Assembly: GCA_003598055.1 (NCBI GenBank)
Contig: QZKI01000089.1
Location: forward strand, 34,853 to 98,852
DNA length: 64,000 nucleotides
Direction: 5' to 3'
Origin: Candidatus Abyssobacteria bacterium SURF_17
GTDB taxonomy: Bacteria > Abyssobacteria > SURF-5
The position numbers were made by a program, and so were the translations under genes. The notes under the pieces are model-generated. The model was not told the origin of the DNA and made no database searches. It saw only the letters and a list, made by a program, of their open reading frames with translations. Numbering within the stretch: the stretch's first letter is position 1; every line of letters starts with the position of its first letter. This document shows positions 25,926 to 33,557 of this stretch, piece after piece.

Positions 25926-27785
25926 CTAATCCAATTCGAATTCCTTTTTCCAGTCATCCGTATCCGTCCAGGAGGGTTGCAGTTGCTTGTCAAAAAGAAA
26001 ATCACCCACGACAAGGTAATCCATGTCGGTCCGCATGAAACATCGATACGCATCTTCGGGCGTGCATACGATTGGTTCCCCTCGAACATTGAAGCTCGTG
26101 TTGACGACTACGGCACAGCCTGTTTGTTCTTTAAACGCGCTAATAAGCCGCCAAAAACGTTCGTTCGTGTTGCGGTTTACCGTCTGTATGCGTGCTGAGT
26201 AGTCGACATGCGTGACAGCCGGAATATCGGAGCGAAGGCAATATAACCTCTCAAACATGGGCAGTCGGGAATAATCCTCGGGCACGCTGTGGCGGCGCTC
26301 AGCCGTCACGGGAGCTACCAGCAACATGTAGGGTGAAGGTCGGTTCAGGTCAAAATACTCCGAGCAATCCTCTTCGAGCACCGACGGCGCAAATGGCCTG
26401 AATCCCTCCCGGTGCTTGATTTTGAGGTTCAGCCGCTTTTGCATCTCGGGGTGCCGTGGGTCACCGAGAATGCTGCGATTACCGAGCGCTCGCGGACCAT
26501 ACTCCATTCGTCCTTGGAACCATCCGACTGCCTTTCCGTCCGCAAGGAGGCGGGCTACATCTCCACAAAGCTCTCCAAAATCGTGATAGCGCTTACAAAC
26601 TGCTCCATACTTTCGCGCAGCGCGTATCGTGTCGGCCGCGTCATATTCGGGTCCCAGAAGAGCTCCATGCATTCGGTCAAATTCGGGTGCGGGCAACCTT
26701 TCCCGGCCCTTCCAGATGTGCCAGGCAGCCAGCGCTGCTCCCACCGCTCCGCCAGCGTCTCCTGCCGCAGGTTGAATCCAGATATCCTTGAAAGTCCCTT
26801 TTTGAAGCAACTTCCCGTTGGCGACACAGTTAAGGGCCACCCCACCTGCCATGACGAGACACTCGAGACCGGTCATTTCTCTGGCGGTCGAGGCAAGTCG
26901 CAACACAATCTCCTCGGTGACCTGCTGGATTGCAAGCGCGAGGTCCATATACGATTGGCTGAGCTTCCCTTCCTGCGCCCGTGGCGGAACACCGAACAGC
27001 TTCTGCCACCTGTCGTCATTGCACATTCTGAGCCCGGTGGCGTAGTTGAAATAGTCCATGTTGAGCAATATCGAGCCGTCATCGCGCAGGTCTACAAGCT
27101 CATCAAGAATGTGTCGCCGGTACCGCAGGGTTCGCTCGCTCTCCGGAATCCCGTAAGGAGCCAGTCCCATGAGCTTGTATTCGCCGCTATTAACCTTAAA
27201 CCCACAGTAGTAGGTAAACGCGGAGTACAGCAGCCCTAAAGAGTGAGGAAACTCAAGCTCCTTCAGAATGCGGATATCTTTTCCGTTGCCTTGTCCTATG
27301 GTGGTGGTGGCCCATTCTCCCACTCCATCAATGGTCAATATGGCGGCTTGCTCAAATGGGGATGGGAAGAAAGCGCTGGCTGCATGGGAGAGGTGATGTT
27401 CAGGAAATAAGAGCTTTGGGTTTCCATCGCCAAGCCTGGCCATCTCCTTTTTCAAAAGATGGCGCAGCATCAGTTTCTCCTTTATCCAGACCGGCATGGA
27501 TAACAGAAAACTCCGCAGCCCATCAGGCACACAAGCATGATAGGTTTCGAGAAGTCGCTCGAATTTAAGATAGGGCTTATCGTAGAATGCGACGGCACTC
27601 AACTCTGCCGGGGTGAGTCCTACCTCTCGAAGCACATACTCTGCCGCCGCAGCGGGAAAGGAGGAGTCATGCTTTCTGCGCGAAAAACGTTCTTCATGAG
27701 CAGCAGCAACGATATCTCCGTCGACGGCAAGCGCTGCGGCGCTATCATGGTAAAAGGCGGATATTCCAAGTATGAATTCTGGCAT
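25926..27785 (-). CDS. Carbamoyltransferase of the NodU/CmcH/TobZ family
   Basis: A 619-residue enzyme that transfers a carbamoyl group from carbamoyl phosphate through a carbamoyl-adenylate to a hydroxyl. The N-terminal Kae1-like domain begins ILGISAFYHDSAAALAVDG and has EHHLSHAASAFFPSPF with metal-binding His residues, then ILTIDGVGEWATT. The C-terminal YrdC-like domain includes GRMEYGPRALGNRSIL and VVNTSFNVRGEPIVCTPEDA. Length is normal for the family. It starts 12 bp after the DUF5989 gene. Products in other species include Nod factors, antibiotics and saxitoxin-type toxins; the acceptor here is unknown. Confidence 0.94.
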   Translation of the reverse strand: MPEFILGISAFYHDSAAALAVDGDIVAAAHEERFSRRKHDSSFPAAAAEYVLREVGLTPAELSAVAFYDKPYLKFERLLETYHACVPDGLRSFLLSMPVWIKEKLMLRHLLKKEMARLGDGNPKLLFPEHHLSHAASAFFPSPFEQAAILTIDGVGEWATTTIGQGNGKDIRILKELEFPHSLGLLYSAFTYYCGFKVNSGEYKLMGLAPYGIPESERTLRYRRHILDELVDLRDDGSILLNMDYFNYATGLRMCNDDRWQKLFGVPPRAQEGKLSQSYMDLALAIQQVTEEIVLRLASTAREMTGLECLVMAGGVALNCVANGKLLQKGTFKDIWIQPAAGDAGGAVGAALAAWHIWKGRERLPAPEFDRMHGALLGPEYDAADTIRAARKYGAVCKRYHDFGELCGDVARLLADGKAVGWFQGRMEYGPRALGNRSILGDPRHPEMQKRLNLKIKHREGFRPFAPSVLEEDCSEYFDLNRPSPYMLLVAPVTAERRHSVPEDYSRLPMFERLYCLRSDIPAVTHVDYSARIQTVNRNTNERFWRLISAFKEQTGCAVVVNTSFNVRGEPIVCTPEDAYRCFMRTDMDYLVVGDFLFDKQLQPSWTDTDDWKKEFELD

Positions 27786-27797
27786 TTAGGGATCACG

Positions 27798-27947
27798 CTA
27801 GAAAATCGTGTAGATGAACGGGGCAATCGCCGAGCCGCTGGTCAGAACCACGAGAACGCCAAACAATAGCAAGCTAATAATAATGGGCAGAAGCCAAAAC
27901 TTCTTTCTCACCCTCATGAATCCCCAGAGATCACGCAGAAAATCCAT
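27798..27947 (-). CDS. DUF5989 small membrane protein
   Basis: A 49-residue protein read as MDFLRDLWGFMRVRKKFWLL, then PIIISLLLFGVLVVLTSGSA and ending FIYTIF. One transmembrane helix (about 19-37) follows a basic cytoplasmic start. The ATG at 27947 has TGAGGAG upstream. This short family occurs between SxtJ-type and NodU-type carbamoyltransferase genes in many genomes, exactly as here. Its role is unknown; a membrane adaptor for the carbamoyltransferase is possible. Confidence 0.88.
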   Translation of the reverse strand: MDFLRDLWGFMRVRKKFWLLPIIISLLLFGVLVVLTSGSAIAPFIYTIF

Positions 27948-27965
27948 TTTCTCCTCACCCACAAC

Positions 27966-28334
27966 TCAGTAGGGTGTCTCGATGTCCTCAGGGATATACG
28001 TGTGGTCTCGAGTCTTAAACACCGACGCCGTCCCTTTTTTCCATTTTTTTTGCTGCATCGGGTCTGCGCCCATCATGCGTCTCACAAAGCCCACAGGAGT
28101 GACCAATGCACAGAACAACACCGTGAGTACCACCCTTGACACCACAGCCCCAATAAGATGAGCAGCGCCAAACCATACTCTGGCAGGATAAAGGAAAATC
28201 TTCGGCCAGACCATGTCAGCAACCAATAATACGGCGGAGAGAGCCATAAAGCGCTCGTTTCGCAGATAATACGCGAGCAACAGGCAGATCAAAGTGAGCG
28301 CCATTCCCGTGTCTTTGGCCTGCTCCCGGCTCAT
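27966..28334 (-). CDS. SxtJ-family membrane protein
   Basis: A 122-residue protein with several hydrophobic spans (TGMALTLICLLLAYYL, FMALSAVLLVADMVW, VVSRVVLTVLFCALVTPVGF) and a basic tail containing RRMMGADPMQQKKWKKG. This matches SxtJ-like proteins, first named in saxitoxin clusters and usually found beside NodU-type carbamoyltransferases. It leads the cassette, 18 bp before the DUF5989 gene. The start is either ATG at 28334 or GTG at 28346; neither has a strong ribosome site. Confidence 0.82.
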   Translation of the reverse strand: MSREQAKDTGMALTLICLLLAYYLRNERFMALSAVLLVADMVWPKIFLYPARVWFGAAHLIGAVVSRVVLTVLFCALVTPVGFVRRMMGADPMQQKKWKKGTASVFKTRDHTYIPEDIETPY

Positions 28335-28444
28335 CCTGTCGTGCACCTAGACAACGCCCTCCCTCTCAGAAACACTCAGCACGTTCTTGTTTTGAAGCCG
28401 GGGCGCGTGCTAATTGGCGGCTCGGTTCGCCCCCAGACAGCTTC

Positions 28445-28474
28445 AGAATAACTCAATGCACAGGGGGAAGTCAA
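28445..28474 (-). promoter_or_regulatory. Probable promoter of the SxtJ-carbamoyltransferase cassette
   Basis: On the minus strand TTGACT (28474-28469), 18-bp spacer, TATTCT (28450-28445), about 110 bp before the SxtJ start. Moderate match. It shares the 341-bp divergent region with the fur promoter; nothing else was seen there. Confidence 0.5.
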
Positions 28475-28609
28475 GCCGAAGGTTTTTGCGCAGGCGAGGT
28501 TTACGAAAGATGCGTCGCCTGTCAGTTCAGTATTGATGCAAATGGTGTTATGCTCGCAGGACATCCCGTTTAGTCACCCTTCTTTTGTTCTGAGGATGTC
28601 CGAAAGTAC

Positions 28610-28638
28610 TTGACAAATCGAAAGTGAGCAAGTATACT
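28610..28638 (+). promoter_or_regulatory. Sigma-70 promoter of the fur-feoB operon
   Basis: TTGACA (28610-28615), 17-bp spacer, TATACT (28633-28638). Eleven of twelve consensus bases. It is followed at once by a Fur-box-like palindrome. Confidence 0.88.
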
Positions 28639-28643
28639 CAATC

Positions 28644-28658
28644 TGAGATTGAGTCTCA
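28644..28658. promoter_or_regulatory. Fur-box-like operator
   Basis: TGAGATTGAGTCTCA fits the 7-1-7 Fur pattern TGAGAAT-N-ATTCTCA with one mismatch per half. It is nested in interleaved CTCAAT/ATTGAG half-sites spanning 28636-28660. It covers the predicted start region, so iron-loaded Fur (the next gene) would be expected to repress its own operon. Confidence 0.68.
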
Positions 28659-28675
28659 ATTAAAAGAGGCCGCGC

Positions 28676-29101
28676 ATGACAAATGAGTCACTGATTTTCA
28701 AGAAGTTTCTCGCCCGACGGGATCTGAGGTTTACTCCGGAAAGAAAGGCAATCCTTGAGGCGGTCTTCGACACTCACCGGCATTTCGATGCCGATGAAAT
28801 GGTCGAACTTCTCCATAAGCAGGGCAAGAAGATCTCCCGTGCGACCGTTTATCGGACCCTGGACCTTCTCGTCAAAGGCGGTCTCATCCGGGCGATGGAA
28901 CTGGGCGAGGCGCGGAAGGTATATGAGCACATCATCGGTCATAAACATCACGACCATCTTATCTGTACCGGCTGCGGCAGAATCATAGAGTTCGACGACG
29001 GCCTTATCGAACTCCTGCAGCAAAAGGTATGCGATAGACTGAACTTTCAGGCCGAGACGCACAGCCTCCGCATGTTCGGACGGTGCGAGAATTGTCGGTG
29101 A
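28676..29101 (+). CDS. fur: Fur-family metalloregulator
   Basis: A 141-residue repressor. The N-terminal winged helix (RFTPERKAILEAVFDTHRHFDADEMVELL, ISRATVYRTLDLLVKGGLI) is followed by the dimer domain with metal ligands HKHHDHLICTGCGRIIEF and the second Cys pair RCENC at the C-terminus. Zn would sit on the four Cys and Fe on the His/Glu sites. Because feoB follows, an iron-sensing Fur is more likely than Zur or PerR, though this is inferred from context. It is the first gene of the iron operon and its promoter carries a Fur-like palindrome. Confidence 0.92.
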   Translation: MTNESLIFKKFLARRDLRFTPERKAILEAVFDTHRHFDADEMVELLHKQGKKISRATVYRTLDLLVKGGLIRAMELGEARKVYEHIIGHKHHDHLICTGCGRIIEFDDGLIELLQQKVCDRLNFQAETHSLRMFGRCENCR

Positions 29102-29194
29102 GCAACGCCGACGGCCCGCCGTAGAGCTCGCAGATACGGTGGAAGAATGAGGGATGGCGCTGCCGCCCTCTTTTAGGAGAACTGGTGAGAACAT

Positions 29195-31174
29195 ATGCAT
29201 CATGATTCACACGACAAGATAATACTCAAGGATGTGGCAGCCGTTCCCACCATAGCGCTCGTGGGAAATCCGAACGTAGGCAAGAGCGTCATCTTTTCGC
29301 TCCTTACCGGTAACTACGTGACGGTTTCTAATTATCCGGGCACGACGGTTGAAATTGCCAAGGGAACGTCCAGTTTCGACGGCGGGGCTTATCGCATCAT
29401 TGACACTCCCGGGGCCAACAGCCTCACCCCCCGGAGTGAGGATGAGAAAGTGACGCGCGACTTGCTCCTATCGCAAAATTCAATGACTGTCGTTCAGGTC
29501 GCTGATTCGAAGAATCTGCGGCGCTCGCTCATACTCACCTCGCAGTTGGCCGAGATGGGCATGCCAATGGTGCTCGTCCTCAATATGGCCGACGAAGCCA
29601 AGAGCGCAGGTATCAGCATCGACGCGAAAAAGCTCGCCGAACGGCTCGGAGTGCCCGTCGTGGAAACGGTCGCCACCGAAAAGCGTGGCATCAACAAGCT
29701 TATTGCATCGATCGCATTGGCGCGTTCATGCAGCTTCAAGGCATCGAATCATCCATACATCCGGTCGTCTCTCGAGAAGATCACTGACATTCTTCCCGCT
29801 GTCCCCGTGGCGAAGCAATCCGTTGCCGCAATGATTCTGGCGAGTGACGAAAGCCTCCATGAATGGCTCAGGACAACCTGCGCGGATGGGCAATTCGACA
29901 CGATAGAAGCCATTGTAAAGGAGACGCAGTCGCATTTCCGCGAGCCGCTTGGATATCTGATGGGAAGACGGCGACTGGACGAGATTGACTCGCTGCTCCA
30001 TGATGTAATGACAACGGAACAGATAGACCGCTCTTCGTGGATGAGCGTTGCAGGCAATCTCTCTCAGCATCCCGTTTTCGGCATCCCCATCCTGTGTCTC
30101 GTTCTTTATCTCATCTATCTCTTCGTGGGCAAGTTCGCGGCAGGGACGTGCGTGAATTTTATCGAGGAAAGCATCTTCGGGCACTATATCAACCCTGCAG
30201 TGGTCTGGTTGGTGAGCTATCTACCCATCCCATTGCTCCGGGACCTGCTGGTGGGCAAGTTCGGTCTTATCACGATGGGGCTCACGTATTCAATCGCGAT
30301 CGTGTTGCCTATCGTCGGCTTCTTTTTCCTCGCATTTGGCATTCTCGAGGACACCGGGTATCTCCCCCGCCTCACCATCATGGCGAACAAAGGTTTCAAA
30401 GTTCTCGGGATGAATGGCAAGGCGGTGCTCCCTATCGTACTTGGGTTGGGGTGCGTTACGATGGCTACGCTGACCACCCGCATTCTGGATACGAAGAAGG
30501 AACGGATTATGGCGACCTTCCTGCTCGCCCTTTCCATCCCATGCTCCGCTCAGCTCGGCGTGATACTCGGCATTTTGGGAAAACTGTCGTTGAGTGCCTT
30601 TGTCATATTCGTGCTTGTGATTCTCTCGCAGCTTCTGGTGGTCGGCTTTCTGGCGGGCAAGTTGGTGCCGGGCCGGGCATCGGACTTCATCATCGAGATA
30701 CCGCCATTTCGGCTTCCGCAGCTCTCGAATGTGATACTTAAGACCATCTCGCGTATCGAATGGTTCTTGAAGGAGGCTGTTCCGATCTTCCTGCTCGGAA
30801 CATTCGTCCTCTTTGTTGCGGATAAGACGGGGGTTCTTGACGCATTGGTTGCTGCCGCCAAGCCCGTCGTGGTCACGTTGCTCATGCTGCCGCAGGAGAC
30901 AGCGGTGGCATTTGTGATGGGATTCCTCAGACGCGATTACGGCGCGGCGGGCCTTTATCGACTCTATGAGGACGGATTGCTCAACCCGATTCAGGTGATT
31001 GTAAGTCTTGTTATTGTCACGCTGTTCGTCCCGTGCATTGCGAATTTCTTTGTGATCATAAAGGAGCATGGTCTCAAGAAGGCGCTCGCAATGACGGTGG
31101 TCATTTTCCCGCTCGCGGTCTGCATTGGAGCTATCGTCAACATCATATTGCGCATGCTGCATTATTCGGGATAA
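29195..31174 (+). CDS. feoB: Ferrous iron transporter FeoB
   Basis: A 659-residue inner-membrane Fe(II) transporter with an N-terminal G-protein domain. GTPase motifs are ALVGNPNVGKSVIFSLLTG (G1), NYPGTTVEI (G2), DTPGANSLTPRSEDE (G3) and LNMADEA (G4). The membrane part has two gate repeats, including PIVLGLGCVTMATLTTR and AVAFVMGFLRRDYGA. It is shorter than the 750-plus residues of classical FeoB. The ATG at 29195 follows AGGAGAACTGGTGAGAAC. No separate feoA is adjacent; a FeoA domain is fused to the DtxR-type protein two genes on. Confidence 0.95.
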   Translation: MHHDSHDKIILKDVAAVPTIALVGNPNVGKSVIFSLLTGNYVTVSNYPGTTVEIAKGTSSFDGGAYRIIDTPGANSLTPRSEDEKVTRDLLLSQNSMTVVQVADSKNLRRSLILTSQLAEMGMPMVLVLNMADEAKSAGISIDAKKLAERLGVPVVETVATEKRGINKLIASIALARSCSFKASNHPYIRSSLEKITDILPAVPVAKQSVAAMILASDESLHEWLRTTCADGQFDTIEAIVKETQSHFREPLGYLMGRRRLDEIDSLLHDVMTTEQIDRSSWMSVAGNLSQHPVFGIPILCLVLYLIYLFVGKFAAGTCVNFIEESIFGHYINPAVVWLVSYLPIPLLRDLLVGKFGLITMGLTYSIAIVLPIVGFFFLAFGILEDTGYLPRLTIMANKGFKVLGMNGKAVLPIVLGLGCVTMATLTTRILDTKKERIMATFLLALSIPCSAQLGVILGILGKLSLSAFVIFVLVILSQLLVVGFLAGKLVPGRASDFIIEIPPFRLPQLSNVILKTISRIEWFLKEAVPIFLLGTFVLFVADKTGVLDALVAAAKPVVVTLLMLPQETAVAFVMGFLRRDYGAAGLYRLYEDGLLNPIQVIVSLVIVTLFVPCIANFFVIIKEHGLKKALAMTVVIFPLAVCIGAIVNIILRMLHYSG

Positions 31175-31266
31175 GGGTCGCATCGTGAAGGATAAGGGAC
31201 GCTCTACCGTCGGAGAAGACAGGTTTTGCGTCTCCGCAAAGAGGCATTCGCCTCGGGTATGGTACA

Positions 31267-31467
31267 ATGGACACAGACACCAAGAATGCTAAAATCAAGT
31301 GCACTCTCTGCGGCTTCGAATTCGAACCCAATGAGAACATGTGCGACGCGTGTGTGCTTCATAAGAGCTGCAGCGTCATCTGCTGCCCGAACTGCGGGTT
31401 CGGTATTCCGAAAGAGTCGAAACTGGTGAGTTGGCTCAGGCAGAGGCAGGAGAAAGCAAAGGAGTGA
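31267..31467 (+). CDS. Small Cys-rich zinc-ribbon protein in the feo operon
   Basis: A 66-residue protein with four Cys pairs: CTLCGFEFEPNENMCDAC, then CSVICCPNCGF. The rest is a basic C-terminal helix. It probably binds Zn or Fe. Similar short Cys-rich proteins often follow feoB in anaerobes and may help FeoB function, but no role is proven. Its stop overlaps the GTG of the next gene (GTGA), so the two are coupled. No clear ribosome site precedes its ATG. Confidence 0.72.
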   Translation: MDTDTKNAKIKCTLCGFEFEPNENMCDACVLHKSCSVICCPNCGFGIPKESKLVSWLRQRQEKAKE

Positions 31468-32207
31468 CTGAATTGGCATGGAGAAATCGCGGACGCCGAT
31501 GGCGCGGCGGTCGTCTGGTCAGTAAGCCTAAGCCCTCAAATTTCGATTACCGGCAGACCGACGTGGATGAACTGCTGGAACTTATTTACACGCTCATGGA
31601 GTCGGGCGGCGAAATAACAGTCGAGAAATTGAAGATGAAGAACGAGCAGGTTCCCGACACAGACGAATTGCTTGCGGAGATGGTAGCCGCGGGACTCATA
31701 TCCACGAACAAGAATGTGGTCTCATTCACAGAACAGGGAAGGGTTGAGGCCGAAAAACTGATTCGGGCGCATCGATTGGCCGAGCGACTGTTGACAGACG
31801 TCCTGCTTGTCGAGGAAGAGCGCGATATTGAAAATCAAGCGTGTGAGATGGAGCATATCCTGAAGCCCGAAATCGTGGATAATATCTGCACGATTCTCGG
31901 TCATCCCCGCACATGTCCGCACGGGCACGAAATCCCGCCGGGTGCGTGTTGCATGGACAGGAAGCGAACAGCCGCTCCGGCGGTGCTCACGCTTGACGAG
32001 CTTCGAAGCGGTGAGTCAGGAAGAATTCTCTACATTGAAACGACGGACCACGCCCGGCTCGATAAACTTACAACCTTTGGCATCCTGCCGGGCACTATCG
32101 TCAGGATGCACCAACGGCAACCGTCGCTGGTGGTGCTTGTCGGGGAGACACAGCTTGCCCTTGACCGGGAAATCGCGCAGAACATCCATGTGGTTAAGAC
32201 CGAATAA
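31464..32207 (+). CDS. DtxR/MntR-family metal-dependent repressor with C-terminal FeoA domain
   Basis: About 247 residues. The first half is a DtxR-type winged helix and metal-binding dimer domain (LLELIYTLMESGGEITVEKL, LLAEMVAAGLIS, AHRLAERLLTDVL, CEMEHILKPE, HPRTCPHGHEIP). The C-terminal 75 residues (LDELRSGESGRILYIETTD to LALDREIAQNIHVVK) form an SH3-like FeoA domain. The N-terminal start is uncertain: GTG 31464 overlaps the upstream stop, while TTG 31473 has AAAGGAG at 8 bp. It would sense Mn or Fe and adds a second metal regulator to a Fur-controlled operon. The FeoA domain may also contact FeoB. Confidence 0.85.
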   Translation: MTELAWRNRGRRWRGGRLVSKPKPSNFDYRQTDVDELLELIYTLMESGGEITVEKLKMKNEQVPDTDELLAEMVAAGLISTNKNVVSFTEQGRVEAEKLIRAHRLAERLLTDVLLVEEERDIENQACEMEHILKPEIVDNICTILGHPRTCPHGHEIPPGACCMDRKRTAAPAVLTLDELRSGESGRILYIETTDHARLDKLTTFGILPGTIVRMHQRQPSLVVLVGETQLALDREIAQNIHVVKTE

Positions 32208-32240
32208 TCCACTCCCCCTGAAAACAAAGATAACGAACCA

Positions 32241-33347
32241 ATGTTCTTAACCACAAAGACCCCATGGGCATGGAGAAGGGAAGAAGTACGCCTTTTTGTG
32301 CTCTTTGTGCCTTTGTGGTTAACGAAACCTTTCATTCTTATCCTTGCTATTGTTTCCACGTTCTCTCTCTCCTGCCGCGCGGCTCAGCGAAGTCCATACG
32401 TAGAGCGGGCCGAAATTATGGGCACGACGTTCACAATCAAAATAGACGGGGCGGGCAATGGTGCCCGAGCGACGAGCGCGGCTTTGGAGGAGATTCGCAG
32501 GATTGACCGGTTGCTGAGCACTTACAAGGAAGATAGCGAGATATCCGAGGTCAATCGCCGGGCCTTTGATGAACCTGTTGCTGTCGGAGCCGACTTCCGG
32601 AACGTCTTGAACGCCTCGCGCATTTATTCCGAGATGGGCGATGGCGCCTTCGACCCGACCGTGTATCCTCTCATGCGGTTGTGGGGCTTCACACGGCGCG
32701 AAGGACGTATCCCTACAAACGATGAGCTTGCGAAAACGCTGCCGTTGCTTGATTTGAGCCAAGTAACCCTCGATGAATCAACCCACGCAATCAGACTTGC
32801 ACGTGAAGGAATGGGGCTTGATTTCGGCGGTATTGCGAAGGGCTATGCGGTTGACCGCGCCATTGGAATACTCAAGAGATACGGCGTCGAAAGCGCCATC
32901 ATCGATGCCGGCGGCAATTTCTATGCGCTCGGAACACCTCGGAGCCGGGACCATTGGCGCGCAGGCGTGCGGCATCCGCTCAAACACGATGAGGTGATTG
33001 CGCGTTTGCCGATTGCGAATAAGGGCGTTTCAACCTCAGGAAACTATGAGCGTTTTTTCGAAATCGGCGACAAGAAATACTGCCATATCATGGACCCGCG
33101 CACCGGCAGGCCTGTTGAGAGAATGCTGAGCGCAACCGTCATCGCCGACAGTGCCATGGCCGCCGATGCCCTCTCGACCGCCGCCTTCGTCCTCGGCCCG
33201 GAAAAGGGGATGGAGCTCATCGAGGCCTTGCCGGACATCGAAGGGATGCTCATTGTTCAAGAGACCAACTCGCCCGAGGACTTCCAGATTCTTATCTCAT
33301 CAGGTCTGCAGGAGACGATAGAGCTTCTTCTTCCCAGCTCACTTTGA
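32241..33347 (+). CDS. apbE: FAD:protein FMN transferase
   Basis: Attaches FMN covalently to Thr/Ser of redox proteins such as Rnf or Nqr subunits. Motifs are EIMGTTFTIKI, GLDFGGIAKGYAVD, IIDAGGNFYALG, HIMDPRTGRPVERM and SAMAADALSTAAFVLG. A hydrophobic N-terminus (FILILAIVSTFSLSC) suggests export as a signal-anchored or lipid-modified protein, as in other ApbE proteins. The first about 27 codons lie inside a palindromic repeat (32247-32322), so the true start may be one of the GTG codons within it. No flavinylated partner gene is in the window. Confidence 0.9.
   Translation: MFLTTKTPWAWRREEVRLFVLFVPLWLTKPFILILAIVSTFSLSCRAAQRSPYVERAEIMGTTFTIKIDGAGNGARATSAALEEIRRIDRLLSTYKEDSEISEVNRRAFDEPVAVGADFRNVLNASRIYSEMGDGAFDPTVYPLMRLWGFTRREGRIPTNDELAKTLPLLDLSQVTLDESTHAIRLAREGMGLDFGGIAKGYAVDRAIGILKRYGVESAIIDAGGNFYALGTPRSRDHWRAGVRHPLKHDEVIARLPIANKGVSTSGNYERFFEIGDKKYCHIMDPRTGRPVERMLSATVIADSAMAADALSTAAFVLGPEKGMELIEALPDIEGMLIVQETNSPEDFQILISSGLQETIELLLPSSL
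32247..32322. repeat. ACCACAAAGG-type palindromic repeat, copy 3
   Basis: Perfect 12-bp end arms TTAACCACAAAG / CTTTGTGGTTAA. It starts 40 bp after the DtxR/FeoA stop and runs into the predicted 5' end of apbE. Confidence 0.8.
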
Positions 33348-33522
33348 ATGCCCAAGAGGCGACCACGTAAGACCGCCTCTGGCGCGAGATTCATCCGAAC
33401 ATTGTAAGGGTCATTCGCGAACGTCCCCTGCAATTCGTCGGCCCACAATTATCGTACAGATTTGCAGCACCGTGTCGTGAGGTATACGCTTTCATGTGAC
33501 GCACCTATTCTGCTTTGACTGG

Positions 33523-33551
33523 TTGACAATCCCGGCGCATCCCGATATCAT
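33523..33551 (+). promoter_or_regulatory. Sigma-70 promoter abutting the dehydrogenase start codon
   Basis: TTGACA (33523-33528), 17-bp spacer, TATCAT (33546-33551). The -10 ends 6 bp before the ATG at 33558, so transcription would begin at or next to the start codon. Confidence 0.7.
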
Positions 33552-33557
33552 TGAGCC

